64,000 bases of DNA from Aurantiochytrium sp. KH105 (lineage: Eukaryota; Sar; Bigyra; Thraustochytrida; Thraustochytriidae), in NCBI GenBank assembly GCA_003116975.1, contig BGKB01000086.1:62001-126000 (forward strand), written 5' to 3'. This document shows, piece by piece, positions 1-10,500 of this stretch. Position 1 is the first letter of the stretch; each line of letters begins with the position of its first letter. The translations under genes and the position numbers were made by a program. Under the pieces are notes generated by a model. That model was given only the letters and a program-made list of their open reading frames with translations. It was not told where the DNA came from and did not search any database.

Positions 1-1563
1 CCTAAACAGCTTTTCAGCAAACCTCATCCGACTCGGAATGCTCGCCGCGAGACCCCGGCGATGGCGCTGGCTGATGATGAGGATGCAAAGGTGCAGTCTC
101 TGGCTGCAAGCGCGAGCGCTCCTGATGACTTTCTTGATCCCGTGGCCTCGCCAACCGTCTCGCCACCGCCGCCGCCGCCGCCAGGGGCGGCTCCTCAATC
201 GAGTTTTCTTGCGGGCGACGGAGTGGTCGCAGCGCAAGAGATCGCAACTGTTTCTACAACCAGGAGTCCTTCTCCCGCACGGGAAGAGTCAGAGGAAATG
301 TCATCGGCGAGCCCTCAGAGCACGAGTCTTCACACGGCTCCGGGGAGCCCACCCATGGCCCCCATGCGCATTGACTTTGACTCGCTTGGCGCAAGTAGGG
401 AAACGCGGAAAAAGAGTGTGGAAGGTCCGCCTAGCCAGCTGCTGCCCGTCAAGCCAGGCGCTGGGTCCTCTTCGGCGGGCTCGGGATGGTGGCGCGTTGA
501 CAACAACACGTTGCAAACCTACGAGGCCTCAAGCGAGGTAAAAGTGCATCGCGGCCCCGTGAGCTGCATCTGCAGCGCTGAGGCTGATGACAGCATCTAT
601 TCCGTCTCACACGATGGGTCTATGACATGTATCTCGGCACGCACACAAATGGTGAAACGCCGCATGGCAGTGGGTCGCCTGGCACTAGCATGCTGCGCGC
701 CTCTTCGTGACGGAGGCCTTGCAGTTGGAAGCTGGGACAATTCACTATACGTGTGTGCTCTCGAGCATGGGCGTGTAGTGAATCGCGTGGCTGCTCACGA
801 AGACGCTGTGGCGTGCATATCAAGTAACGCCACGGGGCGCGTTCTTGCGACCGGTTCGTGGGAATCGTCTGTGAAGATCTGGAGTGTCCGGGGCAGCAAG
901 CAAATCAGCCCTCTTGGGGCATTTTATGACCACGAGAGCGAGATCACCGCTGTAGAGATGGACGCGGGTGGGAACCTCGTGCTTTCGGCGAGCACGAGCG
1001 GTGACGTACTTATTCACGACCTGCGTATGGATGACGTCGTGATGAAATACTCGTCTTGCCGGGAGCGAGGATCACATGCAGTCTCGGTTCACTGGACGCA
1101 AAACGAAACCACGGTTGCCGTTTGCGGTCGCGACGGTGTTGTGGACCTTTTCGATTTGCCGGGCGGGTCTTTGGCACCAACGACCTCGGTTGACGCGCTT
1201 TTGCCGCGCGGGAGTGTGGTGACTGCGGCAACAATAACTCCGGATCGACTCTGCACGGTGCTTGGAACGAGCTGCGGTCGTGTTGCCTTGTGTAATGTTA
1301 ATTTTATGGGAAGCTTGTCCGGGCGTAGCTCGGCGCGTACGATTTACAAGCCCGTGCGCGACGGCCATGATCTCGAAGGCGGCGATATGAGTCTCTCGGA
1401 GACGGGAAGGGGACTCGGCGCAAGTGCTTCGGACACTGTCTCTTCCGCCACGCGTAGCCCGCCAGAGCAAGGCATAAGCGCGCTGCACTGTACGTCGAGT
1501 GCAATTCTCGCAGGAACAGGGGCAGGTATGATTACCTTCCTTACAGCCAGTGCTACATCATGA
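1..1563 (+). CDS. FAN/NSMAF-like BEACH-WD40 protein, C-terminal part (5' end outside window)
   Basis: The frame is open from base 1, so the gene begins left of the window; 520 residues are visible. The first residues read PKQLFSKPHP, which matches the extreme end of a BEACH domain (FGQTPKQLF..PHP in NSMAF-type proteins). A Ser/Pro/Ala-rich linker with a polyproline run follows (about residues 20-155), then WD40 repeats (about 160-515) including GSWDNSLYVC and GSWESSVKIWS, which resemble the FAN propeller. BEACH-WD proteins act as scaffolds in membrane traffic and receptor signalling; FAN couples TNF receptor to neutral sphingomyelinase in animals. The Met at base 61 is internal and should not be taken as the start. 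Family assignment is good. An exact FAN orthologue rather than another BEACH-WD class is inference, because most of the BEACH domain is not visible. The gene is convergent with the alpha-SNAP gene, 198 bases away. Confidence 0.8.
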   Translation, partial: PKQLFSKPHPTRNARRETPAMALADDEDAKVQSLAASASAPDDFLDPVASPTVSPPPPPPPGAAPQSSFLAGDGVVAAQEIATVSTTRSPSPAREESEEMSSASPQSTSLHTAPGSPPMAPMRIDFDSLGASRETRKKSVEGPPSQLLPVKPGAGSSSAGSGWWRVDNNTLQTYEASSEVKVHRGPVSCICSAEADDSIYSVSHDGSMTCISARTQMVKRRMAVGRLALACCAPLRDGGLAVGSWDNSLYVCALEHGRVVNRVAAHEDAVACISSNATGRVLATGSWESSVKIWSVRGSKQISPLGAFYDHESEITAVEMDAGGNLVLSASTSGDVLIHDLRMDDVVMKYSSCRERGSHAVSVHWTQNETTVAVCGRDGVVDLFDLPGGSLAPTTSVDALLPRGSVVTAATITPDRLCTVLGTSCGRVALCNVNFMGSLSGRSSARTIYKPVRDGHDLEGGDMSLSETGRGLGASASDTVSSATRSPPEQGISALHCTSSAILAGTGAGMITFLTASATS

Positions 1564-1761
1564 GCAGATTATGACAACTATTTATAAAACAAGTTTCTAT
1601 GGCTTTGGTGAGTGGGCTGCGCTGCGAGAATGACTTGCGTTGAATGGTTGAGAAACGAGAAAACGTCTTTTTGCGTGTTTAGAGTACTAGGACTAGCAGA
1701 GTGCGCCATGAGACGGTCCGTCAGACACCCTCAAGACGTGTTTCGCAACGATCAAGAGGAT

Positions 1762-2643
1762 TTACAAAAGGTCGGCTTCCCCGCTGGCAGCCTCAGTGAG
1801 TGTGTTCTTGACGCGCAAAAGAATGGAGGTCTCCCAGGGATCAAGCTTTCGGATCGAGTCGTACTTGAAGAGCTCGTCGGCAAATTTGTCCGCGTCCATG
1901 TCGACGCAGGCCTCGGTGAGCGCAATAAGAAGCTTGCATTCGGCGCTGTCTTTAAACGTGTAGTCGAGCTCGCTGTAACGCTGAATGGCATTCTGCGCTG
2001 CGACGGTGTCGTTGCGCGCAAGAGCGCAGAATCCAGCGTGCAGAAAGTGCTTCTTGGCGTTAAATTTGAGGAGATTGCTCTCAAGCGCGGCGGTGCCAAG
2101 CTTCTCAAAGCCCTGGATCGCCTTGGGGTAGTCATTAAGCATCGCAGAGTGAAGTGCGACCTTTTCTAGACACTTGCCGGCGCGCGCAGTGGAGTTCTCG
2201 CCAGAGTAGCAGTCACTGGCCTGCTGGTAGTAGGCGATGGCTTCCTTGAGATTGTTGTCGCGCTCGTAGATTTCGCCAACAGCTTCAGCGTGCTTGGCGG
2301 CGGTGCCAAAGCGACCGAGCTCGCAGTAGATGGCGATGGCGTCGCGGTAGAGAGGAATTGCCCGGCCCTGGTCAACCTTCGCAAGCATCTCGGCAGCCAG
2401 CACGTAGTTGGACGCTGCCTCGAACTGTGAATCTTGCTTCACCTTGATCTCGGCGCTTTTGAGGAAGCAGGTGGCGGCATCGCCCCATTGTTTGGCGATC
2501 TTATAGTTGTTGGCAGCCTTGCTGTACAGGTCGCAGGCGTCGTCGTACTTTCCGGATGACGACCCGAACCAACTCCACGAGTTGAGCGTCGACTCCGCCT
2601 TGGCCACGAGCTCCTTGGCGCGCTTCACCTCGGGGGCCTCCAT
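1762..2643 (-). CDS. Alpha-SNAP (soluble NSF attachment protein)
   Basis: This encodes 293 residues, close to the usual 295 of alpha-SNAP. The protein links NSF to cis-SNARE complexes and drives their disassembly after membrane fusion, acting on the cytosolic face of endomembranes. The start is the Met of MEAPEVKRAKELVAKAE; the frame stays open about 90 codons upstream, but that part is Arg-rich and reads from promoter repeats. The N-terminal sequence STLNSWSWFGSSSGKYDDA matches the hydrophobic membrane-attachment loop region of the family. TPR-like helices follow (AANNYKIAKQWGDAATCFLK, AAEMLAKVDQGRAIPLYRDA). The C-terminus ends in a Leu-Leu pair (ASGEADLL), a conserved feature of NSF-activating SNAPs. 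No intron is visible. A long AAG/CTT tract lies about 270 bases upstream. Confidence 0.95.
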   Translation of the reverse strand: MEAPEVKRAKELVAKAESTLNSWSWFGSSSGKYDDACDLYSKAANNYKIAKQWGDAATCFLKSAEIKVKQDSQFEAASNYVLAAEMLAKVDQGRAIPLYRDAIAIYCELGRFGTAAKHAEAVGEIYERDNNLKEAIAYYQQASDCYSGENSTARAGKCLEKVALHSAMLNDYPKAIQGFEKLGTAALESNLLKFNAKKHFLHAGFCALARNDTVAAQNAIQRYSELDYTFKDSAECKLLIALTEACVDMDADKFADELFKYDSIRKLDPWETSILLRVKNTLTEAASGEADLL

Positions 2644-2860
2644 CGGGCCGACGGCCGCCTCGACTGACTTGACCGACCGACCGACCTCCTTTTGGCTGCG
2701 CGAGCGAGACGCGACGGGGCGCACGCACGCGGTGGGCGCGGGCGCTTGCCTGCTTGTCTCCCTCCTTGCGTCGCGAGCGCGGACGTGCGTACGTCCGTGC
2801 GTGCGTAGGACGCGGCGCGCGGTTCCTCTCGCTCGATACGCTACGATACGACAACCGGGT

Positions 2861-2882
2861 TTGCTTGCTTGCTTGCTTGCTG
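2861..2882. repeat. (TTGC)n tetranucleotide tract
   Basis: Five TTGC units in a row, just 5' of the alpha-SNAP gene. It is one of several TTGC/GCAA tracts in this window (others near 17512, 24661, 29930 and 62770). Confidence 0.9.
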
Positions 2883-2913
2883 CGAACAATCTGCGAAAAA
2901 AGAAGAAGATCAA

Positions 2914-3003
2914 GAGAAGAAGAAGAAGAAGAAGAAGAAGAAGAAGAAGAAGAAGAAGAAGAAGAAGAAGAAGAAGAAGAAGAAGGAGAAGAAAAAGAAG
3001 AAG
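2914..3003. repeat. (AAG)n microsatellite
   Basis: About 90 bases of AAG/GAA trinucleotide repeat, nearly uninterrupted until single changes near the right end. It lies about 270 bases upstream of the alpha-SNAP start codon, reading CTT on the coding strand. It creates spurious poly-Lys/Glu and poly-Ser/Phe frames on both strands. Confidence 0.95.
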
Positions 3004-3946
3004 TTGCTTTGTGAATCAGGAGGAAGTGAAGCAAGAGCTCGAGCAGGAGCGAGAACAAGAGCAAGACAACGGGACGAAGAGTGGGACGGACGGACGAAGG
3101 CTGATGAAAACAAGCTTGGCGGCCAATGCGATGGATTGTGTTCCTGACCTCATCAGTTCTTAAAACGTTGAGGCCAGCACCGTGCATAAGATTCGCCAGC
3201 GGAAACTGGTGCCAACTCGACAAAGTTCGACAAAGTTCACCAAAGCCTTCGTCGAGACGAGACGAGACGATTCGCCACTTTTTTTCGCTAGCAGTCGCAG
3301 AACTTGGCCATGCTGATCTTGATCTTCCTTGCGGGTCGTTGAGTCAGCCCTCCCCAAACCACTTCTAGCTAGGTAGAATCTATAGCCCAGACCGCATCTT
3401 CTTCCTTCGTTGCAGTCAAGCTCTGGCTGATCAGGGCATCCGTCTCCAACGGCAAGGCAAGCAAGGCCTGCAATCACTCACCATTGGTCATTGATCTGTT
3501 TGCTGTGACACCTGAGGGACAGCGCAGCGTCCATCACGTTGCTTCCTCTCGACGTGCTTTCTCGATTTGGTACCAAGAAGCAAGCCACGTCATCCCCCGC
3601 AGAGCCTGCAGCTGCTGGGGAAATCTCGTCCGCGTCTCCTCTTTTACCACTGGGAACGGCGAGACCATCCCCCCTCTCACTACTTATCGATTAAGACAGA
3701 GGAAGTATCTTGTTCCCTACTCTCCCAACGGCACCCGCACCGGTCTCCCTGCCCTGCCCAAACCCAGCCACTCTCCCCCTTCCCCACTACCACGTCCACG
3801 CAACCACCCCTCTTCCCGCGCCTTCCCCGTCCCTAGTGGCGGCTAGGGGCTCTGTGAGGCGCAGTATCCGTCCTCCTTTCCCCAGTGGCGTCCCAGAGGC
3901 GCCCACTGGGTAGGATCGCGCTCAACTCTCCCGCCAGCGCGGCGGC

Positions 3947-4013
3947 CACTTGCGGCCTCGTATTCCCCACTTGCGCGGCCGCATTCCCCACTTGCGCCGC
4001 CGCGCCGCAAGTG
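3947..4013. promoter_or_regulatory. Cluster of four CACTTGCG/CGCAAGTG octamers
   Basis: Octamers lie at 3947-3954, 3968-3975 and 3989-3996 (CACTTGCG) and at 4006-4013 (CGCAAGTG, opposite orientation). The first three are spaced 21 bases apart, two helical turns, in otherwise different sequence. The cluster is about 410-480 bases upstream of the proposed MORN-protein start. The same octamer clusters upstream of the MPP-beta gene and between the GlcG-like and CNBD-ankyrin genes. A role as a protein-binding site is inference. Confidence 0.5.
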
Positions 4014-4320
4014 GGCCTCGCGCGCCACTGCCACTGGCGCCCTCCTTCGCCCTGCCGACCGACCGACCGCCCGAGCGGCGCTCGCTCTCCGCCTCCTCTC
4101 TCTCTCTCGCCTCGCCTCGCCCCGCCTCTCGCGGCGGGCGCGCGGCGGCAGAGCGCGAGCGCGAGCGCGGGCGCGGCGCGGCGCGGGCCGGCCGTCTCGC
4201 GAGCGCGGCGCGAGGACAGGCGCGGCGCGGGCCGGCATCCATCCGGCGATCGATCGATCCATCCGGCCGGCCGGGCGCCGGATTCGTCGCATCCCGCGCG
4301 CGCATTGCGCGGCATCGACG

Positions 4321-4390
4321 CGGCGCGGGCAGGCGCGGGCAGGCGCGAGCAGGCGCGGGCAGGCGCGAGCAGGCGCGGGCAGGCGCGAGN
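4321..4390. repeat. 10-base tandem array ending at an ambiguous base (N at 4390)
   Basis: About seven copies of a 10-base unit alternate between AGGCGCGGGC and AGGCGCGAGC. The only N in the window (4390) falls where the next unit would continue, so the array may be collapsed or unresolved in the assembly. It lies 35 bases before the chosen start of the MORN-repeat gene. Confidence 0.85.
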
Positions 4391-4424
4391 GCTGGCCAAG
4401 CCCCAGGCCGCGCTGACGCCCACC

Positions 4425-6848
4425 ATGCCGCCCGCTATCCCGTCGCTGGGCTGCCTGAGCGCGCCGCCGACTCGCGAGGAGGACCGCAAGAAGGCCGCCG
4501 CCGCGTCGGCCTCCGCGCCGGCGCCGGTGCCCATGGCGGCCCCCGAGGCCGTTTCGAAAAAATTGCAACAGGAGCAACCGCAACCGCAACCGCAGCACGG
4601 CGTGAGCGCAGGCGACGACGTCGAGGTGGACCACAGCCTGCCCGTGTCGCCGCTTGCAAAGTCGCCCGAGAGCGAACACACCGACGCGCACAGCGTGGAC
4701 ATCTCGCACGCAGACCATGGATCCCATCTCAAACGCACCGACGTCAGGGATGACGAGATTCATCAGGCCAAACGCGACGCCGACACGGTCAACGTCGTGG
4801 GCAAGATCACAACCACGCCCGAGGGCCGCCTCACGCTCACGGGCGCTTGGCACTTTCAAGAAAGCGTCCTCGGCGATATCTCGTATGTGATGGAGACGCA
4901 ACATCACCAACAAGTATCGACTGTTCCGCTGACCAAGCCCGGGATTGCCCAGGCCGACGATGTGGGATCGTCAGCAGCAGCAGCAGCAGCAACAGTAGGA
5001 ACACCCGCCGCAGAGACAAAGAACGAGACCATTGATAGCGATCTGATCGCTGTTCCGGAGAACACAGAGTGCGTCTGGTCAGGCACGTTTTCCATGGCGA
5101 ACCCGGCGTACGGAGAGCGCAAGAAGAAGAGGCGCAGTACCAAAAAGACGCTCAGTGTGCCTGAAAAGTTTCTCGTCACCTTTGTTCGCCGCTGTGCGTG
5201 CAAGGGATCCCCGCAGCATGGAAAACACAGCAGTGGCAGCAGCAACGGCGAAAGCGAGACACCCAGCGCAGCAGAAGAAAGTGCGCAAGACGTAAAAGAT
5301 GCCTCCCCGACGCCTGCCGCCTCTCCAAGGCACGACGGCGAGAATGAAGACTGCGAGTGCAAAGATAAAGGCGCTATTGACGAGCTCTCCGTGGAAGGTT
5401 TCGGCCGCAACCGGTTTGGTCGCTTCACACTGCGCGGCACGTTGCACCGCAAATCCGGCGTCTTCCGTGCCGACAAGGCCTACGTCCCACGTGATGCTTG
5501 CGGTGGTGGACCCGGAGGAGCAAGCACGCACGGCGAGCGCGTCGTTGGCCGCAAGAACGGGCGGTCAGAGTCGATTGAAATGGACCGTTGCCTCGATGGA
5601 ATCCGTGCCAGCAAACGACAGCGGGTCCCAAATCGCATGCTCATGCTTGACACCAACAAGAGAAGCTATGCCTTTATTGCCAAACACGGAAATGGGTCGT
5701 CCAGGGGCAGTCTTACGCCCAATACGACGTGCGCGATCTTCGACTCGGGCGCCTTGTCCCCAGATGTGGGATCCACAGGCAGGATGTTCTACGCGGACGG
5801 TACGTCTGAGTTCCCGATGCCTTTCGACTACGATAAGGCGGATGTCATCCGCAAGCGTGCACAGCGAGCCACCGTCACGCTCGTGCGCCAGCTCATTCAG
5901 GAACAGCGCCATCATGTAAAGCAGGTGCGACGACTGAGCTCGGCGGCTTCGGTGGCCTCTGGCGTCTCGGCGTCATCCTCGGCGGCATCTGCTGCCTTTA
6001 ATGCCCCAGGTTGCGGCGGCGTCGACGGTCTTGGCAGCCGTCGAGTGAGTGCCGCCCAAATCGTTCCCTTTGTGACGGCAGAATCCGCCGCGGCAAGACC
6101 TGAAACCTTTTCCACCGGTGTTGGCCAAGTGTACGACGGCGAGGTGGACGATCTGGGTCGTCGCCACGGCTATGGCATTTGCCTTTTTGAGAATGGCATG
6201 ATCTTCGAGGGCATGTGGTGTCGCGGGAAAATGTCCGGCAAGGGAATGCTCGTGAATGCTTGCGGCGAACTCGTATACCAAGGCGAATTCGCTGACAATT
6301 GCATGTCGGGTCGTGGCACCTATTTGTTCGAGTCTGGAGACCGCTATGACGGCGAATTCCGCGAAGGACGTTTCCACGGTCATGGCGTGTACTTTCACGC
6401 CCCCTCGGGTGCCACATTTGTTGGCGACTGGCGCCGGGGTGAGCGCCATGGTGTCGGTGACCTTTACATGCCCGACGGAAGCGGATACTCTGGCGATTGG
6501 TCCAAGGACCAATGGTCGGGCCGCGGCATTCTCAATGTCAAGGATTTGTGCTACTACGATGGCCAGTTTCGCGCGCACAAGTTTGATGGTCGCGGTGACT
6601 GTTTTTACGGCACTGGTGCTGGCAGTTTTACTGGCGCCTTCCGAGGTGGCCTCAAGGAGGGACGCGGCACGTATTCGTTCCCCAACGGCGCCGTGTACGA
6701 AGGTCGCTTTCGCGGCGACGGCATTGAAGGCTTTGGGACTTTCAAGATGACCCGGGATCGCGCCGAAAAGGTCGACGATGGCACCTGGTTTCTTCCAGTC
6801 TCTTGCCAATCTGAGATGCGCTTTGTGCATCGAGCTGCGGGCTTTTGA
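4425..6848 (+). CDS. MORN-repeat protein
   Basis: This encodes 807 residues from the ATG at 4425, which sits in a good context (CCACCATG). The frame is open further upstream to 3885, but that part is GC-rich low-complexity sequence crossing the N at 4390, so I place the start here. The N-terminal third is disordered (Ala/Pro/Gln-rich). The middle holds beta-rich segments resembling one another: GRLTLTGAWHF, then ECVWSGTFSM, then GRFTLRGTLHRKSGVF. The C-terminus (about residues 567-790) carries eight or nine MORN repeats, for example YDGEFREGRFHGHGVYF, YSGDWSKDQWSGRG and YEGRFRGDGIEGFG. MORN repeats form extended beta sheets used in membrane-associated scaffolds and some lipid kinases; no catalytic domain is visible here, so a scaffold role is inference. 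The gene is convergent with UPF1. Confidence 0.85.
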   Translation: MPPAIPSLGCLSAPPTREEDRKKAAAASASAPAPVPMAAPEAVSKKLQQEQPQPQPQHGVSAGDDVEVDHSLPVSPLAKSPESEHTDAHSVDISHADHGSHLKRTDVRDDEIHQAKRDADTVNVVGKITTTPEGRLTLTGAWHFQESVLGDISYVMETQHHQQVSTVPLTKPGIAQADDVGSSAAAAAATVGTPAAETKNETIDSDLIAVPENTECVWSGTFSMANPAYGERKKKRRSTKKTLSVPEKFLVTFVRRCACKGSPQHGKHSSGSSNGESETPSAAEESAQDVKDASPTPAASPRHDGENEDCECKDKGAIDELSVEGFGRNRFGRFTLRGTLHRKSGVFRADKAYVPRDACGGGPGGASTHGERVVGRKNGRSESIEMDRCLDGIRASKRQRVPNRMLMLDTNKRSYAFIAKHGNGSSRGSLTPNTTCAIFDSGALSPDVGSTGRMFYADGTSEFPMPFDYDKADVIRKRAQRATVTLVRQLIQEQRHHVKQVRRLSSAASVASGVSASSSAASAAFNAPGCGGVDGLGSRRVSAAQIVPFVTAESAAARPETFSTGVGQVYDGEVDDLGRRHGYGICLFENGMIFEGMWCRGKMSGKGMLVNACGELVYQGEFADNCMSGRGTYLFESGDRYDGEFREGRFHGHGVYFHAPSGATFVGDWRRGERHGVGDLYMPDGSGYSGDWSKDQWSGRGILNVKDLCYYDGQFRAHKFDGRGDCFYGTGAGSFTGAFRGGLKEGRGTYSFPNGAVYEGRFRGDGIEGFGTFKMTRDRAEKVDDGTWFLPVSCQSEMRFVHRAAGF

Positions 6849-7022
6849 GCAGCCCAAAACATTTTTTACAAATTGCTCTCCACGTGATGAATCAAGAAAA
6901 GAAAACACTCTATTCACCCCACACCCCAAAAATGATAAAAACCAATAATAACAAAAAGACCAAAAAAAAACTATGCAAAAACAATTCGATTTATAAATTC
7001 CCGTTGTTTCTCGACAGAGCCG

Positions 7023-7064
<42 letters not shown>

Positions 7065-7540
7065 TTTGACTAAAGGTCTGCGTGTTTGTCAACTTTCCTG
7101 GCGTTCTTGCTTGCTAATTTCTCGTCCGATCGCGGTCGATGGAAGATGCCCATATCCTCGCATAGACTAGAGGTATACATGGTCTTCTCTGCTGTGGTCG
7201 CACGTCTTTCACATATTACTAGTTCTCCCAGAAGTATGCCATGCAACAAATGCACTGGACACGTGTGCTACTTTAGTGCTCCGGTGACTTAATCGTCTCC
7301 AAATGTCAAGCAACTTTGCAAAACACGCTACATGGATCCCCGATGGCGTACAAAGTCAATTCCTCCGAGTATACCTACAGCCCCAGCTTCCCCTCTCTTG
7401 CATTGGTGAATGCCTGATATGCCATAAAAAATGCACGTTGCCACGGACAGAACAGGACAACCGCGCAAAAGCCACGGTCACTCTCTGATCAACAGATTTG
7501 CATAAATTTCGGTAGAGCCAACGGGCTTTTGCTGTGCGTT
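6849..7540. other. Convergent 3' intergenic region
   Basis: This lies between the 3' ends of the MORN-protein gene and UPF1. It starts with an A-rich stretch (about 6890-6985), likely 3' UTR of the MORN gene, followed by an AGCC tetranucleotide array. No gene is seen. Confidence 0.6.
7028..7064. repeat. (AGCC)n tetranucleotide array
   Basis: About nine consecutive AGCC units. A related CTGG array lies at 58155-58190 on the other side of the window. Confidence 0.95.
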
Positions 7541-10500
7541 TCATTCTCCATCAGAATCGTCATCGTCCTCGTCTTCGAACTTGTACACGGACTGAGATTG
7601 AGACATGGGCTGAGACATGGGTTGCTGCGTCATCATGTTGGCAAAACCCTGCGTCTGCGACTGCGATGGACCTCCAAATTGAGTAAGAGGCATATCTTCG
7701 TGCAGATGCGGAAGCGCATGCTGCTGTAGCGGCTGCTGCGGCGGCCGGTGGCCTTGTTGCTGTGGCTGTTGCTGGTGTTGCTGATGTTGATGTTGTTGCT
7801 GATGATGAAAGACGTCATTGACGCCGTTGTTGCCGTGATGCGAAGGCGCGTGGAGCGGCCGATCAACATAGTCAAAGTCCCCAAAGCCCTTGTAACGCGC
7901 AACAGGCGCCGAAATCGCGGGCATCGGAATGGCTGGGCCAGGGCCAAACGCAGACGAGTCTTCGGAAAGACCCTGGCCAGCGCTACCGGGTCCAGCATTC
8001 ACAGCAGGGCCGCCGGCAAGAGGTGTTACCGCCGCAGGCTCTGCTCCAGAGCTTGCACCGCTTCGCCCATCCGCAGGCTGCCCACCGCTGGCGCCGGTAG
8101 CACTTGAAGCGGGCCCTGCAGCGGAATGTTGATGGCGCGCTCCTCCATAGCGCGGGTCGTGACGCGAATCGAGCACGGGCGCAGTATTCGCTTGCGCAGC
8201 ACGCTCGCCAAATGGATCGCTCACATCTCCAGAGAAAGCACGAGTTGAATTTTCGTCAAAAATGCGCTGGCGGCGATCACGGTAATATTTCTTGGCGTTG
8301 GGGAACTTCATTGCAGACACCGTTAGGTTCGCGAGGGAGCCCTCGACGAGAACGCCCTCGTCACGAAAGTGCACAAGGAGAGTGTTCCACAAAGGGCGCT
8401 GCGCAAGCACGAGCGGGTTACCGAGAATGATGAGCCCATACTTTGCTCGGGTGAGCGCAACATTGAGTCGACGAGGGTCGTTGAGGAAACCGATGCCTTG
8501 TTTCTGGTTCGATCGCACGCAAGAAAGGATGATGAAGTCCTTTTCGCGACCTTGAAAGGCGTCCACGGACGATATCTCGATTTCCTTGTAGGTTTGCGTC
8601 GGGAGAGGTCCGCGCTGAAGTTCGGAAACGAGGAAAGCCCGCTGGCCTTCGTAAGGCGTAACAACACCAATTTGCGCGGGAACAGCTCCGCCATTGAGCA
8701 AAGCAGTAACAACGCGCTCACAGTTGGCTGCCTCGGTGCGATTCAAGTACGAAGTACCTGTGCTGGCAAGCTCCTCAGCCCCCATGCAAGAAAAGAACAT
8801 CATGGGTTTGTCCGGCCGAGGCCAGGGAAAGTCAACGCTGCTGGGCGTTCGCTCCGCCTCGGAGACGCCATTCTCGAGCGACCCCTCATAAAAAGTATTC
8901 GAGGGGAACTCACTGAGGCAAGGATGCATGCGGTACTGCACAGTGAGGCGCAGCGGGCGGAGACCAAGCGTGACGAGACGTTCGAAGAGCGAGCTGTTGA
9001 GGCCCGCGTTTGCTGCCTTCTTGCACACCACAACGGGGCCAAGCTGGCAGTGGTCACCAACGAGGACGAACTGCTTGCAGCCACGAACAATCGGGATCAA
9101 GCTCTCCGGCTCGGTGGCCTGCGTGGCCTCGTCCAAAAGAACGTGTTTGAACTTGTACTTGGCCAAGCGCGGGTCCGCTGCACCTGAGCAGGTGCAGCAA
9201 ATGACATCGGCAGCGCGAAGGACCTCGCGCTCGAGGCTTCGGCGCAAGGACATGAGGCGTTTTTGATCCGAGGCGGAGAGCTGATTTCCAGAGTCCTCGC
9301 GCTTTTTTAGCAGACGCTGTAGCGCAAGCGAGGATTCGCCACCCAAATGCTGCACTACGTAGTGCAATGAAAGATGCTCGACAGACGAGTCGAGGTGCTC
9401 GCGAGACTTGGCGGCGAGTCGAACCACCTTGAGATTAGTCTGGTGGATCTTGGCAGCAAGCTGGTCCACGGCAACGTTGGAGGGCGCGGTGACCAAAACC
9501 TGCGCACCCTTGTTTTGCTTGACCATGTGATACACGAGGGTAGCAGATGTCACCGTCTTACCCGTGCCGGGCGGGCCCTGAATGAGAGCTAGCGGTCGGG
9601 TGAGAGCTTGTTGAATCGCAGACACCTGCGAATCGTTGAGATCCGGAAGCCCCTTGACACCGTAGCGAGCGGGCAAATCGACCTTGAGGGTCTGATCGTC
9701 AACGTCGTGCCCAAGAAGTTTGTGGAAAAGGTAACCGCTCAGAGATGAGTCCTCGACAGCCAAAGTTTTTAGCGCGTTTGACATGCGCTCAAAGGTGACG
9801 GGCTTCCACACAAACGAAATGCTAAAACCCTGCGTGACATGAAGCGGTGCCTCGTCTTTACGCGAAAGCTCGAGTTCAATGTCGCCGTCTTCGTTGACGG
9901 CAACGACGGTGCCATTGCATGTCCAAGCACGGCGGGTTCCCGGACTCAAGCTTATTTTGAGTTCATCTCCGATGGTGACGCGCATGCTTTCGGAGAAGAG
10001 TGCTCCAAAGGAGAAGGCCGCAATCACGCGCTGACTAATCTCGCTGACCTTCCATCGAACAGCAATTCCATCCTCGCTAAGGTGGCTTTTCATCTCGCGA
10101 TCATACTCGGCTTCGAGGTCGACAAGAGCGGCGAAGACAGATCGATAGTGATAGCCGTCCTCGTAGCGTAATTGAACGGGCTCAAGATCATCTTCGTCTT
10201 CGTCCACAGCGGCATTGAGAGAGACGCCCGGATTAGATTTCCAAAGATCCTCCATGCGATTAATCTGAGCCGTCGTTACAGAGTTCACCTTTTCCTCATC
10301 CGTGGGCACGGGCACAAGCCAGTTCAAAAGGCTTTTATCAACGACGAGGGGAGTCCAATTCTGCACATTCCACTCCGCCTTGAGAGAGCTACTATTGGTG
10401 CAGCTGCGGCATAGAAGAACGACAAGCCCCTCGGCGCCCTTGGTGGCCACGAACCCGAGGCAAAAGACGTTGCTCATGGAGCATTGATAACACTCGATGG

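Larger units (their letters stand above)
2644..4424. promoter_or_regulatory. Divergent intergenic region between alpha-SNAP and MORN-protein genes
   Basis: This 1.8 kb region is shared by two genes transcribed away from each other. It contains a TTGC tract (2861-2882), a long AAG tract (2914-3003), a GAGAC run near 3255, a pyrimidine-rich stretch (about 3720-3840), four CGCAAGTG-type octamers (3947-4013) and a 10-base tandem array ending at an N (about 4321-4390). Open frames here are low-complexity (Arg, Lys/Glu or Ser/Pro runs) and I do not regard any as genes. Confidence 0.6.

Noticed and set aside
2869-3147. Poly-Lys/Glu frames over the AAG tract
   Set aside because: Pure products of a trinucleotide repeat.
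3885-4424. Upstream extension of the MORN-protein frame
   Set aside because: It crosses an N and a tandem repeat, is low-complexity, and a good ATG context occurs at 4425.
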